The notes beneath the pieces were generated by a model. It searched no databases, was not told the origin of the DNA, and worked only from the letters and a program-made list of their open reading frames with translations. Shown one piece after another: positions 1 to 11,600 of a DNA stretch of 64,000 nt. The stretch lies in the NCBI RefSeq assembly GCF_014805625.2, contig NW_023998415.1:18835135-18899134 (forward strand). Reading direction: 5' to 3'. A program made the position numbers and the translations under genes. This DNA is from Glossina fuscipes. Its lineage: Eukaryota; Arthropoda; Insecta; Diptera; Glossinidae. Positions within the stretch are counted from its first letter, which is position 1, and each line of letters opens with the position of its first letter.

Positions 1-147
1 TGGCCTTAATTTGAGTTATGATCTAACCGTAAATAATATACGTAGAAGTGTTCTTTTCTTTTGCAAATTAATTTGATATTTTATAACTTTTAATGTTCCA
101 AACACCAAGTCAATCAAACAATTCCAATTTTTATTAAAATTCTAAAG
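1..147 (+). other. pHCl-1: Intron upstream of channel exon A
   Basis: Non-coding AT-rich sequence ending in a splice acceptor (ttctaaag, AG at 146-147). It is the 3' end of an intron whose 5' exon lies outside the window. The exons for the signal peptide and most of the ligand-binding domain of the channel must lie further upstream. Confidence 0.8.
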
Positions 148-300
148 GGAACTACAGCTGTCTTAGAGTCGATTTAATATTTACCAGAGATCGAGCATTC
201 TATTTCACCACCGTTTTTATACCCGGCATTATACTGGTGACGTCATCTTTTATAACATTTTGGTTAGAATGGAATGCTGTACCGGCCAGATCTATGATAG
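148..300 (+). CDS. pHCl-1: pH-sensitive chloride channel, alternative exon A (end of ligand-binding domain, M1, start of M2)
   Basis: This is one of two alternative exons encoding the same part of a Cys-loop ligand-gated chloride channel subunit. The translation starts GNYSCLRVDLIFTRDRAF, the last strand of the extracellular domain. M1 follows with the typical FIPGIILVTSSFITFWL core, then EWNAVPARSMIG, where the PAR motif marks the cytoplasmic entrance of the anion-selective M2 pore. The acceptor is AG at 146-147 and the donor is gtaaaa at 301. The exon is 153 nt, phase 1 at both ends, and joins in frame to the exon at 6163. It differs from exon B at five residues: R/Q, D/E, I/T, F/Y, and S/V just after PAR. 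The family (anionic Cys-loop receptor) is certain; the assignment to pHCl rather than GluCl, HisCl or Rdl rests on remembered similarity of the M2-M3 and loop exons. Confidence 0.9.
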
Positions 301-474
301 GTAAAAATCAACCAAATCAGTCAATCAAACAAAAAACAAAAAAAGAACTAAGAAAAATCAATAAATATATATAAAAACCATCAACAACCAATCAACTTAG
401 CATTGAAGCAATGAAATAAGTTTTTTGAATGAGTTGATTTTTTCAATTATATTAAACAATATATATATATATAC

Positions 475-508
<34 letters not shown>

Positions 509-716
509 GTATTGCTTAGGGGAAAAACCTCATAATTCATAAAACAACAACAAATCAAACCAACATCCATGAAATCATGTTTTTCTTCTTATTTTTGTTA
601 TTTTTTCGATCTTTGACACCTATATTTTACTTTATATCTTGTTTCTTCCGTTATGATTTTACTTTGATTTCTATATATATATATATATATATAGTTATAC
701 AAAATTAAAAAGAATC

Positions 717-747
<31 letters not shown>

Positions 748-1929
748 ACACAAAATTATAATAATGCTCTCACCCTTATTACGTTTGCTCACCACCCGAA
801 TCAATTCAAAAATAAGGAATTCAGTTAAATTCATCCCAATTGTAGATCAACCTTTAGCGTTCTCATACGCCGTTTGCTTTTGTCTTATATCGTAATAAAC
901 ATCGTAACATATTTTCTAAGCCATAATTGCCATAATTTCATTATTTTGTAAACCAATTGAATTGAATGTAGTTCAAAATTGTTTGCAATGATTTTTTTTT
1001 TTCGTTTTTCTTTTATATTCATATATCTATATATACATTTATATATGTATATTTGTATATATATATTGCATATATATACATATATATATATATATATAAA
1101 TAAATATATATAATTATATATAAATATATATGTATATGCAGATATATATATATATGAAATTTTTACCAATTTCCTACACCACCAATCAACACTCAGGTAA
1201 ACAATCTAATCTCTTAATCACCGCAATAAAAAATTTCAATATAATTTATTATATGATCATTATTACTATTTCTATCGAAACATGTTTTGCATGAAGTCCC
1301 TTTAAACCCGCTAAAACAAGAAACAATATAAAGAGAAAAATATATATAAACTTGAAAACTAAATCCTCTTAAAAAAATTTAAAAATTTTTTCACAATTTA
1401 ATATCGTGAACAGGCTTAAATGGTATTTAGGTACAATCAGGATTGCAGCTTAGGGTCTTTTGGTTTCTTTTCTATGTTCTTCGCCCACGGATATTTATGA
1501 ATACATCCATATGTATATACACAATATATATATATATAAATATATAACATAAACCTAAATGTGTATGTGTATATATATATATATATATATACATATTTAG
1601 ATATACGTGTATATATGAATGTATGTATACATTGATATCACAATTATATAATGAGCAATAGGTTTGCCAATCTCCTAATATTTCGCGTTTGTGTGTATGT
1701 GTGTGTTTAGTCTTTCGTCTAAAAAAGAGGAAAAAAAAATGTAATAAAAACGAACACAAAAACTAATATAGATAGAAAAAGTACTGGGAGAAAATGTGTA
1801 TGAAAAAGGAAACAAAAAAAAAAAAAACAAAATGCAAACCTATGTATATGTATAAAAAAAATCATGAAAATGAATACTTTGATGATGATGATGCCCTCAT
1901 GGTCTCTTCTGTATGTATGTTCTTTAAAG
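301..1929 (+). other. pHCl-1: Intron between alternative exons A and B
   Basis: A 1,629-nt stretch with no coding signal. It contains TA-rich microsatellites (about 463-511, 675-693, 1020-1155, 1520-1590) and an A tract at about 718-745. Open frames here are products of TA/CA repeats. Sequences that enforce a choice between exons A and B would be expected here or in the next intron, but none is recognisable by eye. Confidence 0.75.
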
Positions 1930-2082
1930 GTAATTACAGTTGTCTACAAGTCGAGTTGACTTTTACCAGAGATCGTGCTTATTATTTTACAACCGTTTTC
2001 ATTCCGGGCATTATATTGGTGACCTCATCATTTATCACATTTTGGCTGGAATGGAATGCAGTGCCAGCCAGAGTTATGATCG
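1930..2082 (+). CDS. pHCl-1: pH-sensitive chloride channel, alternative exon B (end of ligand-binding domain, M1, start of M2)
   Basis: Second version of the M1/M2-entry exon. The translation GNYSCLQVELTFTRDRAY is followed by the same M1 core as exon A and by WNAVPARVMIG, with the canonical Val after PAR. The acceptor is AG at 1928-1929 (ttctttaaag) and the donor is ggtacg, with GT at 2083-2084. The exon is 153 nt, phase 1 at both ends, identical in length and phase to exon A. Many synonymous third-position differences from exon A, with only five amino-acid changes, indicate an old exon duplication kept under purifying selection. It is spliced to the exon at 6163, giving MIG followed by VTTMLNFF, the M2 pore helix. 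Because both exons are multiples of three, using both or neither would keep the reading frame, so choice must be set by splicing control. Confidence 0.92.
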
Positions 2083-5000
2083 GTACGTAGTTATTGTATG
2101 TAAATCATAATCTCACTATCTTTGTAACTGTAGATATCTATTAAAAAAAAAAAAAATAAATAAATAAATAAATAAAAACCAAAATAAACAAAAGTTATGA
2201 AAAAAAAAAATAATTTTTTTTATGAGAATATAACTCAATAGAAACGAAAAAAAAAAAAAGATTTCAATAGTTTTCAAACCAAACTATCTGTCGTTTTGTA
2301 AAGTTACGCAAACCTCTTTATATCTCTATCTCTAATGCATCAATAGTCTATTTATACAGTTCTGGGTAGTTGATTATATGTCAATTATATATAATGTAGA
2401 AGTAACTAAAAGTTATTGTTGTAGTTCCTCTATCGCGCAAATCAAATAATAGGATTTTAGAGCGAAATTTTTCTCTAATTATATAAAAAAATTGTTTCTT
2501 TTTTTTTTTTTTTTCTTTAATAATAAATAAGTGTCTAATTGTTATTATTTGAAAAAGAAAAAAAGAAAGAAACAGGTTCCTTCCATCTTTAGTTAGTGTT
2601 CCCATCGCAGATTATACAATCGGGTCACACAATTTCTCTGTGGGCCGCTGAAAATTCTTTTGGTTATAAATTTCTTCGTTTTAATTCATTTTAATATTGT
2701 TTACCATTTTTCTTTTTCTAACTGCACCTGCTGTATAACTTGCATGCTTGTCCATTGCACATTTGCCCAATTAGCTCGTTATACGCACTGTACAGTGAAC
2801 AATTATTCGAGTACGGCTTAGACAAAAACCGTAATATAATAAGCGGTCGACAAGAAAGGTGTTTTCCTCTCACATTCTATCTGTTTGTTCCTCTCCTCAC
2901 GTCACACACAATTGACGCACATTAGAAAAATTTGCTAAGTGAAAACAGATGGAGAGGAAGACAGAGAGACCATTCAAATATCTTTCTTGTCAATCCAAAA
3001 AAAAAAAAAAAATGAATAAATAAATAAAATAAAGAAAAAATGTGTTCGTTCTGGTGAGACTATAACTATAAAGGATTTTTTTTTTTTTTCAAATTAAGAG
3101 AATTTTGATTATTTTGATTTCGAACGTAATAACGATTTGTAGACTTTTCGTTTAGTCTAGCCGTGTCAACTCAATACTCAAATCCAAAGTATTTATCAAG
3201 AGTTACATTAATCAATGACCAGGTTATATACGATCAATTGAAAGTTGATTTTTAATGATGGCAGCTTCCGGACGAGGACATATTGCGTATTAAAATCCAC
3301 GCAACAGAATTTCGTAGATTATTTTCGGTGCAGAATTTCCCGTGCTACGTATGCGTCGTCTTTTCCCAATTTTTTATTTGCTCTTAATAAAGTTTATAAA
3401 GACATCGTGGGTCTCGCTCAATGACATTACAAATGTCATCTATTTACCACATGAGGATGGAGTTATATTAACTGCAGCTTAGGAATCTCTTCAAGGATTG
3501 GTATCCTTATCACTGTAAGGCTGCAAGTCGATTTAACCTAATTTGTTCTTCTGTTATTGGAATTAGCTAAATGAATACCAAGCATCAGGATTATAAATGG
3601 GGAAATATATATATTCTTCGTAATTATAAATATTCAAATAACCAAACGTACCATATACCAAAAAAATGTACGTACTATCATAGCGAAGCAAAAACATAAC
3701 TAACAATGGAACTGTTCGCTGAAAATTAATGCTCACGCCGCCTGCACCATCATCAGTTCACACCTCAAGCAGTGTCGGCTGTCACAATGATAAAAACATT
3801 CTAATATTTTAAATAGGGAAGTTTGCTGTGCCAATAATGCCTTTCGTGTTCTGAAAACGGTACATCTTCGATTGCTCTTGCTTTGACCATACCAACGAAG
3901 CCAGTCTATGCCTATTACAGTTTATGAACTCGCTAATTGTTATAAAATATTGTGGAAAGGACAACGGCCCTGTCCTTAGGTAGAAAACATTTTCGAGCGA
4001 TTTAGATTGGCTTTTCTTGCCACACTTTACCACCAAAAAAAAAAAAAAAATTAATTTCACGATAGACTTCCTATTATAAAATTTTAATAAAATTATATGA
4101 ATTCGTCATAAATCTTCGTATATACGGTTGTATGTATGTTTTTGAAATTGTTAAATTGGGATACGAATCAACAAGCTAACCTCTTATAATCAAACATATC
4201 GGATATTCAAATAAATTCATACGCTTTTTCCAGACAAAAAAAAAAAATTTCTTTTTTACGAAGAAAATTTCATATTTCGAGAGACGGATCAAAATGTTTC
4301 ACTGAAAGCATTCGGCAGTGTTAAATACGCGACTCTCGCATCTACAAATTTCAGGGCGAAAGGGTATATGTTATCGCCATAAAAAAAGAATCGATGGTCT
4401 GATTGAACAAAAAATAAGCTATTGATTGAAGACTGGGTTAATTAAGAACGGTTAACATTTGATAAGCGTAGTAAATTTCCGCTCAATAGCGCTGACATTT
4501 CCTCATGAAGCTGTGCGTACTGAAAAGTCGCGATATTGTTATTCTTAGCGTATTGTAGGTACGTTTTGAGAAATCAGCTTTAACGCCCATGCAATTGATA
4601 GTTTGCTTAGTCTGCACACTGGAGTATAAGAAATCATAATGATCATCATCATTGATCATCACCCGATTACGATTCATCAGCGTTAGCCTTCGAGTTAATC
4701 ATGGCAAGTGAAGCTTGTCGCATTTGGCTTTTTCACTTTATTTTTTTCTTTCACACGGACTTCAACTTATCTGAATTTGGCAACTGCCGAAAGACAGAGT
4801 AACGTCACCTCTTAGACAAAATGATAAGCACTTATTTAGACAACCGATTACTTTAGGATATCATATCAGACTTTGCTTCTCATCGCGAATAGTTGTTGCG
4901 GCATTAAAAGATCATTCAAATCTCCCAAAAACTAATCGAGTTTCGGTCACAGTAGAATTTTGTTAATAGGTTTCTTTGCTTTCGGGCGCTTGATAGCGCC

Positions 5001-5813
5001 ATCACTAATGACGTATTGCTAGGAGAACAGAGAAATATTAATATTTTTGTTGAATTATCAATGAAATCCAAATCGTAATACGCTTTCACTCGGTGGCTCC
5101 TTCACTAAAGTTGATTAATGAAAAATCTGCTTTCAAATTATTTATGGCACATTAAAAAACATTTGCTGGCTAACAACTGTTACTAAAGTTGAAAGGCTGT
5201 ATAATAAATATTTTGTAAGCAGATTTTGCATTTATCAACTTTTGACAATCCCCAAAAAAAAAAAAAAAAAAAAACCAAAAAAAGATACGAAAAATTTAAA
5301 AATGAATGGCTGAGTCAATCCCTTACATAATAGAGCGTATTTGTGTACATTTATACATATTTTATGTGCAATATTTAATTTATGCCTGATGCTACCAACA
5401 TACACGTTTATGCTACTTTGCGATGGCATCAATTTTAACTCGTTATCCATGCAGTTCCGTTCGTTACTCAATTACGTTTTGTAAATGATGATAATTTGTT
5501 TGTTTTTTTTTTTTTTTTTTTTTTTTCATGTATACACACCATTGTCATACGCATACATATACGTACATATACATATCCATATGCGTTTCTCAAATAATAT
5601 TCTTTATCGCATACAATTGAAATTTTTATTTTAATATTTCAGGTTATGTTCGCCCTTATTTATTTACTATTAAAAAATTTCACAAGGCTTTTCGTTTTCC
5701 ACCCAAAAAAATACATGTCATCTCACATAGTTTGTGCATTACACATTTCATACATAGTTATATACGTACATAGATACATACAAACATATGTATACACATT
5801 GTGATACATAACA

Positions 5814-5850
<37 letters not shown>

Positions 5851-6162
5851 TCACAGACATAGACACAGATACTGGCACAGACAAACAGACAAACACATTT
5901 ACCCGTACACTTATTAATGTTTAATATGTCAATGTTATTCCTTACACGCACATTTACACATATTAAAATTATCCGATAAATTTTTAATCTCAATTTTATT
6001 TATTTATTCAAATTTATTTTTTTTATTTTTTTCATTTCTCCCTTTATTATTATTATATTTCGTGCAATTCGCAATATAACAACAATAACCAATCGACCAA
6101 CAATTATATCTCCGACAATTAAACAACAAAACGCCAATACGACAACAATTAAAACAACAAAG
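2083..6162 (+). other. pHCl-1: Long intron between exon B and the M2-M3 exon
   Basis: About 4.1 kb without recognisable coding sequence. It holds A/T homopolymers (for example about 5504-5526) and a CA microsatellite at about 5817-5849. The listed open frames lack splice-compatible, conserved content. Confidence 0.75.
5817..5849. repeat. (CA)n microsatellite
   Basis: Uninterrupted ac dinucleotides inside the intron before the M2-M3 exon. Neighbouring Cys/Val-rich open frames are translations of this tract. Confidence 0.95.
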
Positions 6163-6377
6163 GCGTAACAACAATGTTGAATTTTTTCACCACATCCAAT
6201 GGTTTCCGCAGTACCTTGCCGGTCGTATCGAATCTGACAGCCATGAATGTTTGGGACGGTGTATGTATGTGTTTTATTTACGCCTCTCTCCTGGAATTTG
6301 TATGTGTCAATTATATGGGACGCAAACGGCCACAGCACAACGTTGTCTACCGACCCGGGGAGAATCCCGTCACACAG
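6163..6377 (+). CDS. pHCl-1: pH-sensitive chloride channel, M2-M3 exon
   Basis: Encodes the rest of the M2 pore helix (VTTMLNFFTTSNGFRS), the M2-M3 linker (TLPVVSNLTAMNVWDG), the M3 helix (VCMCFIYASLLEFVCVNYM) and the start of the intracellular loop (GRKRPQHNVVYRPGENPVTQ). The VTT core of M2 and the conserved Trp-Asp at the start of M3 are typical of invertebrate anionic Cys-loop channels. The MLNFFTTSNGF variant is what I remember for Drosophila pHCl, whereas GluCl and HisCl differ strongly here. The exon starts with two bases completing the Gly codon split from exon A or B and ends in phase 0 before gtaatg (donor GT at 6378). The acceptor (AG at 6161-6162) has an unusual A-rich upstream tract instead of pyrimidines, yet reading frame and homology fix it. 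Confidence 0.93.
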
Positions 6378-8667
6378 GTAATGCAAACTAGTTTCTCTCT
6401 ATAGTTACAATAATACTTATTATTCATATAATAAAAAAAAAAAACAAAATAAAAAAATAAAAAAAAAATTCTTCTAAAACACTTAAACTAATAACGAATA
6501 TATATATTTAACAAAAAAAAAAAAAGAAAAAAAAAAGGTATAATAATAATAAATATTAACAAAAGTTCGAGACAAAACAATTACAGCTTTCTCGCTGAAA
6601 GGAAGATTTCTCTCTTTTTTTTTCTTGTTTTATACACTTTTCAAATACTGTATTGAATAAGATATCAGTTAAATAACATTTGTAACTGATGCAAGAAAAG
6701 GATCACATTATTAAATATTTGAAAAATTGTACGAGAAGTATATACATAATGATCCGTCCATCCGTCCTTATCGGATTTCTCCACAAAATTTTGTTCATTA
6801 TGAAAGTTTTTATACGAGAAATATAGAAAATATTTTTTTCGTTTTGTCAAGTCGATTTATGGCAACCTATCTTTCATCTTATAGATAGTCTGTGTTCGCC
6901 GTTTATGCGAGTATATCGCTAAAGAGGTCGACACAGTTAACTGGCTAAGCCATACTGTAAATTACTGATTTAGGAAAATACAAGTAAGAAAGTCATTAAA
7001 TTATGACCATCAGTCAGTTGATCGATCGGAAACCCAGTCCGATGTCCGACCAACACAGGCTGCAGATTAATTACCGGTACATTACCGGTTTTTGCTTACA
7101 ATAAGCAAATTTGAGTTTTTTAACAACGGATAGATAAACAATCTGACGGGCATCTCCAAATCAATTCAATATACTTGAACTTTTTGACGAATTGCTCGTG
7201 TATACTTGTTGACTGATACAATAGCGAACACTATTTTAGAATATCTAGAATAGAATATTTAGAATAGTCCGTGGGTTGGCTGAGCTCTCGCAGCTATTGG
7301 AGCCGAGTACCGGTCAGCTAAAATGATTAAATTGACGCATGCTTAAGTTAAAAAATTAGGTGTTTTTTTTTTTTTTATTTTTTTGCCCTGAACGCGTCAA
7401 AAATCTACCCTCAGCAGCAAAGTTTGCTAAAATAAACAAAATTATCGTAAACATCTTTATTCAAATAATTTACCATTAAGCCATTGCATCATAAATGAAA
7501 TGAGAAGCTTCTTTCTCTGCTTGCAAAGAAAACTGCATTAACTTCCTACTAAGCCAACAATTAGCATAAAAAAAAAAAAAAATAAATAAATAAATAAAAA
7601 AAAAACCAAGAAAACTGAATGATTTTTATGTTCCTTTTGATGTTAGTGGCTGCCCAAAATGGTTCGCTTCAAAGAGCTTTGTGGCTTCTTCTGTAATACC
7701 TATTTTATTGGCATCAAAATTCAAGGCGCTTGACTTGTTTGATTGCTCTCTACTAAGCTGAGCTTGTAAACTAAATTACTTTTGCAACTGCATTTTAAAG
7801 GCTTGTCTATGGCTCATGCATCTGAACAATTCACAGATCATAACTTGATTGTCCTATTTGCGAAAGCATTTCGCATATGTAACAAGACGAAAATGATAAA
7901 TCGCTTGGAATGAATTATTTTTGTTTATTCTCAATAAATTCTAATATTAATCGTTTATGAATGCAGTGTCGATGTAATTAATTTATTTGAGTGCAAAGCA
8001 AAAAAGATTTCCATAAAAAGATGACTACGGTTCCGTTAATGTACGATATTTAAACATTCTATTTGCATCAAATATTTAAAATATCTTGGAATTTATGTGC
8101 CGCCACGTTATAAATCCGCGTTAAATAACCGCAAATACATATACGTGAAGGAAAAAATTCATGACATTTTCTCTTCATAATTCAAACGCATTTTTGTTTT
8201 ATTTAATTTAAAAAAAATGTATTTATCCTAACCGGAACACGATATATCTTTGATTTATACTTAAATTTTGAGTTTAAATTTTTTTGATTATTTCATATTG
8301 CGTCTCGAAAAAATACATATATATATATATCACGTGTGTATAACATTTTATATGTACATATACTTTGTTTGTTTATCATGTGAATTTAAACTCTAAGCAA
8401 AAGCAATTACGTTTTGATTATTATCTTCATGGTCATGAGCGACTGACAGTCACATCGTGATATGATTCGTTATAAAAACAATTGACACCAATACAGCTAA
8501 CTCAAATTTGCGCCGCCTCGATTGACAACCTTTTGCTATTTATCTGATAAAACCATTATATCCTCTCCATCCATAGCGCTTTTGGAAAATGTTGTGGCGT
8601 ACAATTTAATTCAGGTGCTTTTCAAAAGGATTATTTTTCGAAAGCCGTCTTTACCCCTTCGTTCACA

Positions 8668-8832
8668 TCGCAGCAGCGAAGATGATGAACACGGGTTCAT
8701 CCGTAGGACCCGTACGGTGGACGCACCGGTACGCTGGCTCAGTTTCCATCCGCCCATTAATGCACGATTCCCCCAAAACGAACTTTTCACAAGCCTGCCA
8801 AACCTTAGCGCCTTGGTCGAAATAATATTATG
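8668..8832 (-). other. Short GC-richer open segment, unidentified
   Basis: On the minus strand an open stretch of about 54 codons, bounded by stops and without its own Met start, includes WQACEKFVLGESC and PTDEPVFIIFAAAM. It is GC-richer than its surroundings and also open on the plus strand (8522-8833). It lies next to, and in the same orientation as, a decayed non-LTR retrotransposon, so it may be part of that element, but I recognise no motif. It could also be an unknown nested exon. Confidence 0.25.
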
Positions 8833-9059
8833 AAAGATCGCCAGTTTTTTCCAAATTTTAGTTCAAATTTAGAACGAAATTACTTGTGACTCTATTAATG
8901 TACCGTCATTCTCCAAAGGCGTACTTTGGATAGGGTTAGTATCGTCGAAGTCCGACTCTAAAGCGCTTTACTAAGGAAAACGTCAAGACCTTTCACTTGA
9001 AGCTTTAATTCTCAATCTAAGAGTGGACAAAATATTTGCTTCCGATTAGACCAGTAACG

Positions 9060-9420
9060 AACGTAGGGCAAAAAAGTTTATTTTAAGCCTGACGTGCATA
9101 GTCCCAGCTCAATTAAAGCCCAAATGATACTTGCTTTCGAAGTCTGATCAGCCCCTGGACCACACTACGTCCCTTCTAGCTTTCAAGTAGTCCTTCCTAA
9201 GTTAATATATTTCTTTGTTCCACCAGTAACAGGGATTCCCTCTTTTACTCTCTGCGGATCTTTTCGACATAGCTGTGTCACATGCCTCAGTTAGAATATC
9301 ATTCACGGCTTGCGCGAGTTGGCTGCCAGTTTCTTCTCTGGCGTGCTTCGAGTCCAATATTACATTGAAGATGCGTTCCTCGAAGGATGAGTCATTCCAT
9401 TTCGGACACGTGGCTTTGTG
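9060..9420 (-). mobile_element. Decayed R1-like non-LTR retrotransposon fragment
   Basis: The minus-strand translation reads CPKWNDSSFEERIFNVILDS, then LAQAVNDILTEACDTAMSK, then PCYWWNKEI, a stop, and LRKDYLKARRDVVWSRG. The YWWN-E-I....LR..YL.ARR pattern is the linker between endonuclease and reverse transcriptase in R1-clade ORF2 proteins, recalled from the family. Stop codons and frame breaks show it is dead. It is truncated: the endonuclease side runs into a TG microsatellite at about 9418-9480, and the reverse-transcriptase side fades below 9060. It lies antisense inside a channel intron. Confidence 0.6.
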
Positions 9421-9482
9421 TGTGTGTATGTGTGTGTGTGTGTGTATGTGTTTATGTGTGTATGTTTATTTGTTTGTATGCG
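9418..9482. repeat. (TG)n microsatellite with TATG variants
   Basis: Interrupted tg/tatg dinucleotide tract that abuts the end of the retrotransposon fragment. The open frame through it (9275-9778) is not a gene. Confidence 0.9.
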
Positions 9483-9539
9483 AGTGGATAGATGTGCACA
9501 TCAAATTTCTCATGAAAATATCTCAAGATTTTAGATCTA

Positions 9540-9690
9540 TCGATCTAAAAAGAAAAGAAAGACATCGGACAATCAGATATGCAGCCGACTTTAGACAGGC
9601 TTTAATCGATTCAGAAAATCGTGCTGAATCAATCTTAAATCCTTCCACGTATTACAAGTATACACACAAACTTGATATACCTTGTATGGC
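9540..9690 (-). repeat. Dispersed fly repeat, copy 1
   Basis: Contains cgattcagaaaatcgtgctg followed by ccttccacgtattac and ending near aaacttgatatacc. The same order of blocks occurs at 27480-27800 and 39600-39740, and in reverse orientation at 12676-13385 and 61925-62065. It resembles, from memory, a repeat common in fly genomes whose copies carry the words gaatcgatttagccatgtc and aaacttaatatacc. Non-coding. Confidence 0.5.
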
Positions 9691-10682
9691 AATTTTATGC
9701 AGAGTAAATGTCGTGATGCTTATCCAAGATAACTTTCTTACTTGTTTACGCATTTGTAACTTGAGTCCAATTTTCTGATCACAGCATCAGGTAAAATGCT
9801 TTTGTATAGTCATTAGGAAAGAAATTTGTAAAATCGACTTTCGATTAACGACAAACGTATCAAATTAAAACAAGGAAAGAAAAATTTATGCTTTCAAGGA
9901 AAATGGCAATTGTTTTGTTATGAACTGCGTATATAGAGCAAATTATGAAAAGTGTTAACTAACAAATTGCGCCGGTTAAACATTGTAAGTGAATAATTTG
10001 GAAACTGAAACTGAAACTGAAAACCGTAATTAACAAAGAACTTAAACAAGATACACAGTCGATCTCATAGTCTGATCTCCTCTTCTCACAACCTTCTTTC
10101 TTCATCGATAGCCGTCACGTACACCCACACATGTATATACAAATTTATATATCTGTTCCTGCTCTAATCTCCCTTTTAACAACACTAACAGTTCATTATA
10201 CATAAATATTCATATAACTCTTAATACATACATGAGCTTAAGTCCTCTTTCCATCGAAAACAAACCAGAATCGGAAAAATTCAATTTTTTTCTTTTCTCA
10301 ATTTTCAAATTACATTACAATATATCGGCATTCTAGTCGGGTAAAACTCACAAAGAGCATTTTTTATTGAAATCAAACAGTTACTTTACAGTTAATTTTT
10401 GTACATTCCCGGATCCACGTGTAAACTTACCATCAAAATATTCGTTAATATATTTTTTTTGTTATTTGTTTGGATTTACAAAAAAAAAAAAAAAAAACTA
10501 TTTTCTTTATTTTAATATTTAATGATTTTACAAAAATGTATTTTACAAAAATATAATACATAACTGACAAACACATGAACAAACTTGTCATCTTCTTATG
10601 TAATTCGGTGTGTGTGTTTGTAAAATTTAATAAATTCTCTCTGTGTGTGTTCTAAACTTTTTTCATATATATAAATATATAT

Positions 10683-10685
<3 letters not shown>

Positions 10686-10736
<51 letters not shown>

Positions 10737-11312
10737 TATAAATATACATATAGATCTTTTACTTCTCAGTTATTTGATATATGTTTTCGTTTGTGTTGCG
10801 TTGCGTTGTGTTATGATCACTTTCAAATATATATACATTTCTTATATTTATGTACTTCATTGTATGTCCGAACGTGTGTGTGGCTGTGCCTCTGTTTATG
10901 TGTTTGTTTGTTTGTGTGTGGGTGTGTGTGTGTGTGTGTGTGTACGCGGGTGGATGGGTTTGCGTTTATGTGCCTGCGTGCGTGCGTGTGTGTATGTATG
11001 TATGTGTGTGTGTACGTATGTATGTGTGTGTGTGTTTTATCTGTATGTTCCTAATTAACCAATTCTACCACAGGCTATGTACTTGTGTGCGTAATGCCTA
11101 CTGCTGTATGCATGCGTGGATGTATGCGCCAATGCCTGCGTGACATGTGTACGTGTGTGCACGTTTGTGTGCGTATGTGTTTGTGTGCGTGTGTGTATAC
11201 TTATTATCTTGCAACCGAATTTGCTACAAATAAACCTATATTCGATTACTTTTAGTATATATTCGTTTATATATATATATATATATATATATATTCATAT
11301 ATATATATATAT
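10686..11312. repeat. Compound TA / TG microsatellite cluster
   Basis: A long TA tract (about 10686-10731), TG/TATG-rich tracts (about 10870-11035 and 11140-11200) and a further TA tract (about 11265-11312). Several overlapping Cys/Val-rich open frames on the plus strand are pure microsatellite translations. Confidence 0.92.
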
Positions 11313-11496
11313 GAATATCGATGGATTTTTCTTCTTTCTTTTTCCCTATAAAAACGACAAATTACTGTTTAACTGTTTGCATTTTTATACCACACAATCA
11401 ACAGTAATAAAAAAGAAAAAATTAATTTGAAAAAATCATTTTCGAAATTGTTACGTACTTATATCATATCTGTTGCAAGTTCATGTCAGTTCATTT

Positions 11497-11497
11497 G

Positions 11498-11530
<33 letters not shown>

Positions 11531-11600
11531 ATTTTTTTTTTGGGGTTTTTTTTTTTTTTTTATTTTTTTTTCCTTTTTTTTTTTTTTTTTGCTTTTTTTT
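11497..11600. repeat. T-homopolymer-rich block
   Basis: Almost uninterrupted thymidine over about 100 nt with a few G, A or C bases. Length is likely unreliable in the assembly. Confidence 0.9.

Noticed and set aside
6000..6386. 128-codon minus-strand open frame opposite the M2-M3 exon
   Set aside because: Antisense shadow of the real plus-strand channel exon, which is supported by pore motifs and splice phases.
10774..11143. Several overlapping Cys/Val-rich open frames
   Set aside because: Translations of TG/TATG microsatellite in all three frames; no gene.
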